Source of the DNA: Planctomycetota bacterium
GTDB taxonomy: Bacteria > Planctomycetota > UBA1135 > UBA2386
Assembly: GCA_028281765.1 (NCBI GenBank)
Contig: JANQJF010000001.1
Coordinates: forward strand, 1 to 64,000
Reading direction: 5' to 3'
Length of the DNA stretch: 64,000 nucleotides
The position numbers and the translations under genes were made by a program. Under the pieces are notes generated by a model. It worked only from the letters and a program-made list of their open reading frames with translations. It made no database searches and had not been told where the DNA came from. Positions within the stretch are counted from its first letter, which is position 1. Every line of letters begins with the position of its first letter. This document shows positions 55,225 through 61,555 of the stretch, piece by piece.

Positions 55225-56016
55225 GTGAGCGACAAGAAGCGAAGCGCCCAGTGCTTCGTGATCATGCCGATCTCGCAGCCGAGCGGATACGAGAACGACG
55301 GCCACTTCGGTCGTGTGCTTGAGCACCTGATCAAGCCGGCATGCGAAGACGCCGGCGTGAAGGCGCGCCGAGCAGACGAAGGCAGTGCGGCCGAGTTGAT
55401 CACACCGAAGATCCTGAACGGTATCGCGGGCGCGGACATTGTCGTTTGCGACCTCAGCTCCAAGAACCCGAACGTGCTCTATGAACTCGGTGTGGCGCAC
55501 TCATTTGGTCGACGCACAGTGCTGATCCGCGACGACCCAACCCAGAAGATCTTCGACCTGTTCGACATCAACACCATTGCGTATGACCGAAGACTGCTCC
55601 CCGACAATCTGATCGAGGATCGCGAAAAGCTCTCCGCGGCCGTCAAAGCGACGCTGGCGTTACCCGAGGGCAGGAACTCGATGCTCGACGCGATGGGGTT
55701 GTCTGCCGCGGTAGCACCGAGGAGTTCGGTCTCGCCCGACATGGCGTTGCTCTTGGAAGGGATCCGCCGCTTATCCAGTGAAGTCTCGAGAATCTCGTCT
55801 AGCGGGGCAACTGCAGACGACGAACTCTTGGATCACCTGTACGTGGGGCGACGATGCATCGGCCCTGATGACAGGCTGTGGAGGATCGTCGGAATCCGGA
55901 ATGGCTACGCGTTGCTTGAGTGTGAGAGTGAAGGGCGCGTTGAGCAAAGGAAGACCTTGATACAGAATCTAATCGACCACTACACGCCAGCTAGACCACC
56001 TCCGACAGGAACTTGA
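55225..56016 (+). CDS. Protein with nucleoside 2-deoxyribosyltransferase/TIR-like domain
   Basis: The 263-residue protein starts at a GTG with AAGGAGG 6 bases before. Residues 8-105 match the DRHyd-type fold: CFVIMPI, an HLIKPACEDAGVKARRADEG helix-strand, ADIVVCDLSSKNPNVLYELG with Glu87 where the catalytic Glu of deoxyribosyltransferases lies, and AHSFGRRTVLI. A linker helix and a small C-terminal beta domain (about 205-255, DRLWRIVGIRNGYALLECES) follow. Related domains cleave nucleotides or NAD-like molecules in bacterial conflict systems. That role is an inference here, supported by location in an island next to ssrA. Confidence 0.72.
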   Translation: MSDKKRSAQCFVIMPISQPSGYENDGHFGRVLEHLIKPACEDAGVKARRADEGSAAELITPKILNGIAGADIVVCDLSSKNPNVLYELGVAHSFGRRTVLIRDDPTQKIFDLFDINTIAYDRRLLPDNLIEDREKLSAAVKATLALPEGRNSMLDAMGLSAAVAPRSSVSPDMALLLEGIRRLSSEVSRISSSGATADDELLDHLYVGRRCIGPDDRLWRIVGIRNGYALLECESEGRVEQRKTLIQNLIDHYTPARPPPTGT

Positions 56017-56175
56017 GCCCACAGACCCGACACCGGTGGTACCGGATCGGAGATCGCGGCCCGTACGTCCGGACCTTTCGCCCTCGTCGCGAGCGACGTC
56101 GTCCTCGGTGTAGCGAACTTCGATGGTCGTCTGGTCGGTCGGAACAGACGGAGAGGGAGCCGTGAATCGATTCAT
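55991..56175 (-). pseudogene. Possible decayed zinc-ribbon protein gene
   Basis: On the minus strand an ATG at 56175 opens MNRFTAPSPSVPTDQTTIEV. A second frame then reads RKVRTYGPRSPIRYHRCRVC followed by GLKFLSEVV and a stop at 55991. The second part looks like the latter half of a small zinc ribbon, with one CxxC left. The two halves are in different frames, as if bases were lost near 56090. It overlaps the end of the preceding plus-strand gene. The call is tentative. Confidence 0.25.
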
Positions 56176-56232
56176 GAGGGGACTCCCGGGTCAGCCAACG
56201 GCGCGGCCGCGCGGGCGGCGCCGTATCGAGGA

Positions 56233-56263
56233 GGGACCCACCAAGGGACCTTAGGTGGGTCCC
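56233..56263. terminator. Perfect 10-base hairpin
   Basis: GGGACCCACC at 56233-56242 pairs fully with GGTGGGTCCC at 56254-56263 around an 11-base loop. It could end the island transcript from the left or ssrA from the right. No T-run follows. Confidence 0.4.
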
Positions 56264-56328
56264 CAGCTGGCGGATCATGGCGGCGCCTGGCGGAACCGCT
56301 CTGCGGGCCGTCAGACGCAAGTCCGGAA

Positions 56329-56362
56329 ATGCTCCGCACATGTGCAGCACATGGCGGAGCAT
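56329..56362. repeat. 34-base near-perfect palindrome beside ssrA
   Basis: The left arm ATGCTCCGCACATGTGC (56329-56345) and the right arm GCACATGGCGGAGCAT (56347-56362) are complementary apart from one extra A at 56338, with a single A between them. The stem of 16 pairs starts 28 bases from the ssrA 3' end. It may be a terminator for ssrA, a REP-like element or a recombination site. Confidence 0.6.
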
Positions 56363-56389
56363 GGCGGCACATGGCGGAGCCGGAATCTT

Positions 56390-56738
56390 TGGAGGCGGGG
56401 GGAATCGAACCCCCGTCCCGAGACACCCCGACGGAAGCCTCTACGTGCGTAGGTCGATGGAAAGGTCTCGCTCCCGCGCCCCCACCGACCAGGAAACGCA
56501 GCAGCCAGCTCGGCTGAATCTCGTCGCGAACGGGCAGAGCATCCGTTCGGGACCAGTCTGCTGTGTATCGCCTTCTACCGCCGCAGACGAACGACAGTCG
56601 GCGTGACTACGCTATATCAGGCAGCCATGGAGTAGTGCGTGTTGGCACTTGTGTTGTTTCCGGGGTTTAACGAGGCCACCCGGAACCTCGGCACGCCACT
56701 CCCGCCGTGACAGCATCCGGTCGATACCGATCGCCCCC
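56390..56738 (-). ncRNA. ssrA: Transfer-messenger RNA (tmRNA)
   Basis: The 349-base RNA rescues stalled ribosomes. The 5' end GGGGGCG (56738-56732) pairs with CGCCTCC (56397-56391) to make the acceptor stem. A T-arm with GGGGGTTCGATTCCCCC and the conserved 5' segment TATCGACCGG are present. The tag frame runs from 56646 to 56617 (GCC AAC ACG CAC TAC TCC ATG GCT GCC TGA), coding for ANTHYSMAA. The 3' CCA is not encoded. It is a standard one-piece tmRNA. Its 3' end faces the accessory island, the usual side for integration. Confidence 0.93.
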
Positions 56739-56758
56739 ATGACGGTTGGGTATGCCTA

Positions 56759-56787
56759 GGTATCGGCGATTCGGCCGGGATTCGCAA
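56759..56787 (-). promoter_or_regulatory. Possible ssrA promoter
   Basis: On the minus strand TTGCGA (56787-56782) and GATACC (56764-56759) are 17 bases apart, and the mature tmRNA begins 20 bases downstream of the second hexamer. A short leader would be removed by RNase P. Confidence 0.4.
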
Positions 56788-56817
56788 GCCGGGGATGCGG
56801 TTCGTTAGACTTCGGAC

Positions 56818-57279
56818 GTGACTGTGCCCGAAGACATCGGAACCGCGATCCGCAACGCGCTCGCGATCCTCGCGACGCCCGGCGCCAAGGCGCCGCACGC
56901 GATCGAACGGAACTTCCAGCTCGCGGTCGAGACGCTGCTCGCGGCGCGGGCGGCGATCGAGAAGCGGGACTCGGAGATCGACCTCGTGACGGATCCGGAC
57001 CATACGGCGGCCGAGGAGGCGCAGCGGCTGCGGGCCGCACTCGAGAAGGCCGAGGGGCGGATCCTCGAGCTCGAGCAGGAGCTCGCAATGGCGAAGCACG
57101 ACGCCGAGGTCGAGCAGGTCCTGCACGCCGAGGAGCAGAAGCGGCTGAAGACCGCCGAGAAGAAGGCGAAGGACCTCGATTCGCTGCTGATGGAGGATGA
57201 CGAGGCGTTCAAGCGCTACATGGACAAGGCGATGGACGAGCAAGAGAGGAAGGGGAAGGGGCCGGGGCGGCGCCGGTAG
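56818..57279 (+). CDS. Coiled-coil protein of unknown function
   Basis: The 153-residue product starts at a GTG (another GTG is two codons on). It has a first helical part (GTAIRNALAILATPGAKAPH), then one long charged coiled coil (about 65-150, RILELEQELAMAKHDAEVEQ) and a basic Lys/Gly/Arg tail. It has no signal peptide. It is the first gene after ssrA, transcribed away from it. No family is recognised. Confidence 0.6.
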   Translation: MTVPEDIGTAIRNALAILATPGAKAPHAIERNFQLAVETLLAARAAIEKRDSEIDLVTDPDHTAAEEAQRLRAALEKAEGRILELEQELAMAKHDAEVEQVLHAEEQKRLKTAEKKAKDLDSLLMEDDEAFKRYMDKAMDEQERKGKGPGRRR

Positions 57280-57314
57280 CCTGGGCGATGTCCAGCGGAA
57301 CGGGGCTCGTCTTT

Positions 57315-57386
57315 GGGCACGGGCTCGGGCGCGAGTCGGGACACGGGCGAGAATGGGGACGGGAATGGGAACGGGAACGGGTCGGG
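57315..57386 (+). repeat. G-rich hexanucleotide array before the asparaginase gene
   Basis: Twelve successive six-base units fill 57315-57386, for example GGGCAC, GGGCTC, GGGCGC, GGGCGA, GAATGG, GAACGG, GAACGG, GTCGGG. The array ends 15 bases before the ATG at 57402 and could fold as a G-quadruplex. It recalls the array before hslU. Confidence 0.7.
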
Positions 57387-57401
57387 GTAGGATTCCGCGC
57401 G

Positions 57402-57911
57402 ATGACCAAGCGCAGGATCGCCGTGATCTCGACCGGCGGCACGATCGAGAAGACCTACGACGAGTTCCAGGGCGTGCTCGAGAACACGATGAGCGTGCTC
57501 GACGTGATGATCGCGTCGCTGACACTCGAGGGGATCGACGTCGTGCGGATCCCGCTGATGAACAAGGACAGCCTCGACATGTCGCCCGAGGATCACACTC
57601 TGATCGCCGAGACTGCCGGCCTGCACGGCCGGTCCTCGGACGGCGTGGTGATCGTGCACGGCACCGACCGCTTGGCCGAAACTGGCGAACGCTGCGTCGA
57701 GGTGCTCGGCACGCCGACCGTTCCGATCGTGCTGACCGGCGCGATGCGGCCCTACGTGATGCGCAACACGGACGCCGTGCAGAACTTCACGGAAGCGCTC
57801 CTCGCCGTGCAGATCGTCACACCCGGCGTCTACGTCGCGTTGCACAACAAGGTGCTGCAGTTCCCGGGAGTCGAGAAGGACCGCGAGCGCGGGACGTTCG
57901 TGAAGCGCTGA
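57402..57911 (+). CDS. Short asparaginase-domain protein
   Basis: The 169-residue protein starts MTKRRIAVISTGGTIEKTYD and contains the two threonine motifs of asparaginases, STGGTIE and VIVHGTDRLAETGE, plus VLTGAMRPYVM. A Lys in VEKDRERGTF may be the third catalytic residue. It ends there, so it has only the N-terminal domain of the usual 320-340 residue enzyme. Such single-domain forms occur elsewhere. Activity as an asparaginase is likely but not certain. A longer frame would translate the upstream hexamer array and is not supported. Confidence 0.8.
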   Translation: MTKRRIAVISTGGTIEKTYDEFQGVLENTMSVLDVMIASLTLEGIDVVRIPLMNKDSLDMSPEDHTLIAETAGLHGRSSDGVVIVHGTDRLAETGERCVEVLGTPTVPIVLTGAMRPYVMRNTDAVQNFTEALLAVQIVTPGVYVALHNKVLQFPGVEKDRERGTFVKR

Positions 57912-57961
57912 GGGCGTCGGGTGGGTGTGGGTTGGGTGCGTGAAGGCAGGTGCGTACCGAG

Positions 57962-58038
57962 GCAGAGCCGAGCTTCGCTCGGGCTCTGCGATTGGTGTCT
58001 GCCAATACCACGCGCGCGTGCCGAGCGAAGCTCGGCAC
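57962..58038. terminator. Hairpins between convergent genes
   Basis: A stem with one bulge at 57962-57989 (GCAGAGCCGAGC, TTC loop region, then its complement) and a perfect 9-base stem at 58018-58038 (GTGCCGAGC, GAA loop, GCTCGGCAC) lie between the asparaginase and secreted protein genes. A short ATTGG/CCAAT stem stands between them. The cores of the two hairpins are reverse complements of each other. Two-way termination or a REP-like element is likely. Confidence 0.55.
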
Positions 58039-58068
58039 CGCGTCGACGTCCTTTGCGCACGGAAACCC

Positions 58069-59172
58069 CTACAACCCGAACACCACCCGCAGCCCCTCCG
58101 AGAACGACACGCCCTGCGACGCGCCGGGGTCCGCCTGCACCAGCTGCGCGAACATCTCGACGCCGCACAGCTCGATGAGATCCGGCACCGCGTACGGCTC
58201 GTTGAGTCCGCCCGCCGGGATCGGGTGGAACGGCACGATGCCGATCACGTCGACCATCCACATGCCGCCGAAGCCGCTCATCATCGGCGTGTCGTCGAAG
58301 CCGTAGACGAAGCACGAGTTCGCGTCGGTGCCCGAAGCGTTGCCCATCTGAATGTCGATGGTCGTGCCGAGCACCGGCGGGGAGCTGAGCGTCAGTGACG
58401 GCACGCCGTTCGTCCCGGCCCAGCCCGCGCCGTAGTTGCTCCACGTCGCGGGGCAGTCGAGGGTGAACGCGTTGTAGGTCACGCCCGCCTGCGAGAAGTT
58501 GTAGAAGCCCATCCGACCGTTCGCGAACGAGCCGCTGACGTCCATCTCGAGCACGTTGTCGACGTAGACCCTGAGGTTGGACGACGAGAACTCGAACTTG
58601 AAGGTGTAGGTCGTGTTCGCGCTCCATCCGGTCGCGCCGAGGTTGGAGCCGCGCGCGAGTTCGGTCAGGCCGTTGTTCAGATCCGAACACGCCGGCGCGT
58701 CGAACGTCGTGTGACCCCAGAACTCGTCGGCGGTCGGGATGCCGACGACGCGGGAAACGGCGAGTCCGGCCGGGGCCGTGGATCCCGGCGTGCACGAAGG
58801 CGCACCGAAGTCGAAGCCCTGGGTCCCCCGCTTCCAGTCGACCAGCAGGTAGTCGGCAGCGGCACTGGTCGTGTCCCCGGGTAGGTATCCGAGCACGAAG
58901 CCGATGTAGTCGTCGTCCCCCCCGCTGACCGTGATCTGGCCCTCGACCTCGGTGTTGAAGACCGGGAAGTCGCTGACGAACATCGTTGGCTGCCCGTTCA
59001 CGGTTTGGGTCACGGACGAGCCGTCGGCGGCGACGTTCCAGACGCCGGCGCCGAAGCCGGATACAGCCGGGTAGGATTCGGGGGTCCAGGTGTTGAGGTC
59101 GACCGCGGTTTGGGACGCGAGCGGCGCGGCGAACGCGAGGCTGGCGACGAGGAGCTGGGTGGAGTGTCTCAC
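58069..59172 (-). CDS. Secreted protein with thrombospondin C-terminal (lectin-like) domain
   Basis: The 367-residue protein has a signal peptide (MRHSTQLLVASLAFAAPLAS). Residues about 25-215 match the thrombospondin C-terminal/L-type lectin-like pattern: GDDDYIGFVLGYLPGD, then LLVDWKRGTQGFDFG, then YTFKFEFSSSNLRVYVDN. Residues about 230-367 form a second beta domain (YGAGWAGTNGVPSLTLSSPP, ending SFSEGLRVVFGL) that recurs at the end of exported planctomycete proteins. Binding to surface glycans or calcium is plausible. Confidence 0.78.
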   Translation of the reverse strand: MRHSTQLLVASLAFAAPLASQTAVDLNTWTPESYPAVSGFGAGVWNVAADGSSVTQTVNGQPTMFVSDFPVFNTEVEGQITVSGGDDDYIGFVLGYLPGDTTSAAADYLLVDWKRGTQGFDFGAPSCTPGSTAPAGLAVSRVVGIPTADEFWGHTTFDAPACSDLNNGLTELARGSNLGATGWSANTTYTFKFEFSSSNLRVYVDNVLEMDVSGSFANGRMGFYNFSQAGVTYNAFTLDCPATWSNYGAGWAGTNGVPSLTLSSPPVLGTTIDIQMGNASGTDANSCFVYGFDDTPMMSGFGGMWMVDVIGIVPFHPIPAGGLNEPYAVPDLIELCGVEMFAQLVQADPGASQGVSFSEGLRVVFGL

Positions 59173-59229
59173 ACGGAGGCAATGTCGTGATCCGGCGCAA
59201 CGGGACAGGAGAATCCCGCTCGGGATGGA

Positions 59230-60552
59230 TCAGACGAGCTGCCCCGCTCGCCCGCGCTTCACCGCCGCGCGCACCCGCTCGTGCAATCGCGGCTCCGTGG
59301 CCTGGATGTCGAAGGCTTCCTCGAATCGCACGCGCGCCGCGCGACCGAGGTCGCGCGCGAGCATCGGCTGCGCGGCGAGCTGCTGGATCGCCTTGGCGAG
59401 CGCGGCCGGGTTCTTCTGCTCGACCAGGAAGCCGTGGTCCCCGTTCGTGATGATCTCGGGGATCGAGCCGGCCGTCGTCGCGACGATCGGCAGACCCGTG
59501 CTCATGCCCTCGAGGATCGCGGTCGGGATCCCGTCCTTGTCGCCTCTTTCGGTCTCGACGAACGGCGCGACGAACGCGTCGGCCTGCTTCAGCAGCGGCG
59601 CCATCTGCTCCTGCTTCATCATGCCGTGCAGGATCAGCGTGTCCGCGACGTCGTTCGCGTCGATGCGCGCCTCGAGGTCGGCCGCGTACGTCTCGCTCGT
59701 TTCGTTGCCCTTGTCCGCGCCGCCAATGATGTGCATGCGCACGTCTGTGTCCTGCGCCTTGAGCAGCTTCGCGGCGTCCGCGAGCTCGAGCAGCCCCTTC
59801 TTGGGCTCGATCCGCGTGATGCAGATCAGCTCGAGCGGGCGGCCGTCGACCGGCTTGCGCTCCACGACCGGGAAGCGGCGACCGTCGACGCCGTTCGGCT
59901 TGACGACGATCTTGTTCTCGATGTCGCGACCGGCGATGTCCATGAGTTCGCCCGCGATCCGCCGGCTCGTCGCGACGATCACGTCGGCCGTGCGCAGGTG
60001 CAGCTTCGTGCACTTGAGCGGCCAGTCGTCCATCATGTGATCCGCGTAGGTCGACAGGCCGCGCGGCAGGTCGAGCAGCCACGACGCGACGAGGCCGTTG
60101 AGCGCCTGATCGTAGAAGAAGTACGTGTGCACGTACTGCGCGCCCCACGCCTCGACGAGCCGCGTGTAGGTGAACGCGAGCTTGAACTCGTAGCGGTCGC
60201 GCAGCTCCTCGGCCGGGATGCCCGACGCTTCGGAGACTGCCTGAATCAGCGTGGCAACCTTCTCGGGCTTGGTCTTCTCGTAGTGGTCGAAGTCCTCGAC
60301 GTGGCGCTCCCACGACGACTCGAACTTCTGACGGTTGCCGTCGAGGTAGTGGAACGCCGCGTGCAGTTGGTCGGCGCCGCCGTCCTGCGTGTGGAACACC
60401 TTGACATCCGCACCGAGCATCTCGTGCAGCGCGGTGAGCTCCTGGTACACGAACGTGTGGGAGATGACCGGAAACTGGGACGTCGAACCGGCAGCGATCT
60501 TGAGCGGGCCAGTGCCGCGCACGCGGTTGAGGAGTTTGGTGAAGATGCCCAT
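59230..60552 (-). CDS. Glycosyltransferase of the GT4 (GT-B) type
   Basis: From the ATG at 60552 the enzyme has 440 residues. The N-terminal Rossmann domain has SQFPVISHTFVYQELTAL, the acceptor-side motif of group 1 transferases. The C-terminal domain has LELICITRIEPKKGLLELAD and the donor-binding E-x7-E type segment ETERGDKDGIPTAILEGMST, then GLPIVATTAGSIPEI. It likely adds a sugar to a lipid-linked or polysaccharide acceptor. An in-frame extension to 60675 is possible but has no support. Confidence 0.85.
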   Translation of the reverse strand: MGIFTKLLNRVRGTGPLKIAAGSTSQFPVISHTFVYQELTALHEMLGADVKVFHTQDGGADQLHAAFHYLDGNRQKFESSWERHVEDFDHYEKTKPEKVATLIQAVSEASGIPAEELRDRYEFKLAFTYTRLVEAWGAQYVHTYFFYDQALNGLVASWLLDLPRGLSTYADHMMDDWPLKCTKLHLRTADVIVATSRRIAGELMDIAGRDIENKIVVKPNGVDGRRFPVVERKPVDGRPLELICITRIEPKKGLLELADAAKLLKAQDTDVRMHIIGGADKGNETSETYAADLEARIDANDVADTLILHGMMKQEQMAPLLKQADAFVAPFVETERGDKDGIPTAILEGMSTGLPIVATTAGSIPEIITNGDHGFLVEQKNPAALAKAIQQLAAQPMLARDLGRAARVRFEEAFDIQATEPRLHERVRAAVKRGRAGQLV

Positions 60553-60722
60553 CAGAGGAGTCAAACGGGAGCGCGGGGAGACGCTCGGCGGGACGAGAAC
60601 CTTAGCAAGCTCGCCTCCCGAGCGGCCCGCGATCTCGCGGTGCCCATCAGTTTCTTCGGACGGATTGCGCCGCACCTGGGGACGGTCCCGAACCGTCGCT
60701 CGCAGCGGTGATTCCCGTCACC

Positions 60723-61550
60723 TCATCGGCCGTTGAGGCTCCAGTCGTAGTCGATCCAATCGATCGACGGTCGACGCTCTATGTCGAGCGCGGCGCGCAG
60801 TGTCGAAGAATACCGCGAGGCGAATGCGAGCGCCGATCCTGCTGTCTGATTGAAATCGCCGGCGTACCAGTCGTACAGACTCGTCAAGCGCACCGTGTTC
60901 GCGGCGTCGTCGAATGAAAACCAGGTCGCGCTGCCGTGGACCCGACGCGTCTGGTCCTCGAGTTGCGCCTCGATCTCCTCTCCCGTGTACGCACTATTCC
61001 GCAACGGCGGGCATCCGACGGATGCGCACACCAGCGCGAAGTGGATTCGAGGCTCGCGGAAGTGGCGGCGAATCTCGTCGTGCTCGATCTGGCTGAGACT
61101 CACTGTCTCACCGCCGATCTTCCAACGCACGGCGTCCCAGCGATTCGCCGACGGAATGTCCCGAATCGACGCGAGCCGCGTGCCGTCGATCGTCCAGTAG
61201 TCGAGAATCAGCCGCAGGGTGCACGCGTTGTAAGCGTTGATCCAAAGCGCGAGCAGTTCGTCGCGGCCGAGTTCACCGAGTGGCGCGCCACCCAACGAGG
61301 TCAGATACGCGTCCAGCCCGCTCGAGTCGGCCACGAGACCGGAATAGTCGACGACCCCGTCCTTTACGTGCTGGTGCAGGACCGCATCCAAGCCTGCGTG
61401 GTCGAAGACGCGCGTCCCGTCACGGTCGGCATAGCGCTCCACCATCTCGACGGCCGGCGGGTAGAAGATCGCCCGCACGAGGAACCCGAACGTCGAGACC
61501 CCGACGATGGACATCCCGATCAGGGCGAGGACGAGGATCTTCGGACGCAT
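60723..61550 (-). CDS. DUF547 membrane-anchored protein
   Basis: The 275-residue product has an N-terminal membrane helix (ILVLALIGMSIVGVSTFGFL) and a DUF547 domain (about 55-260) with LLALWINAYNACTLRLIL, DIPSANRWDAVRWKIGG and HFALVCASVGCPPLRNSAYT. The two Cys and the His/Asn residues of the family are kept, and the fold is thought to be thiol-protease-like, though its function is not known. It starts 5 bases after the topB stop. Confidence 0.82.
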   Translation of the reverse strand: MRPKILVLALIGMSIVGVSTFGFLVRAIFYPPAVEMVERYADRDGTRVFDHAGLDAVLHQHVKDGVVDYSGLVADSSGLDAYLTSLGGAPLGELGRDELLALWINAYNACTLRLILDYWTIDGTRLASIRDIPSANRWDAVRWKIGGETVSLSQIEHDEIRRHFREPRIHFALVCASVGCPPLRNSAYTGEEIEAQLEDQTRRVHGSATWFSFDDAANTVRLTSLYDWYAGDFNQTAGSALAFASRYSSTLRAALDIERRPSIDWIDYDWSLNGR

Positions 61551-61555
61551 CGCGA

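Larger units (their letters stand above)
56017..56389. other. Non-coding stretch between island genes and ssrA
   Basis: This 373-base stretch holds no intact gene that I can support. It contains most of the possible zinc-ribbon remnant, a GC-rich run near 56196-56222, the hairpin at 56233-56263, the palindrome at 56329-56362, and repeats of CATGGCGGAG/CATGGCGGCA at 56350-56380, just before the ssrA 3' end. Repeats and palindromes packed beside a tmRNA gene fit the edge of an integrated element, but no integrase is present. Confidence 0.5.

Noticed and set aside
55994..56362. Minus-strand frame reading through the whole gap before ssrA as one intact protein
   Set aside because: Only its last 40 residues look like a real domain; the rest crosses two palindromes and is Arg/Pro-rich, so I kept only the remnant call.
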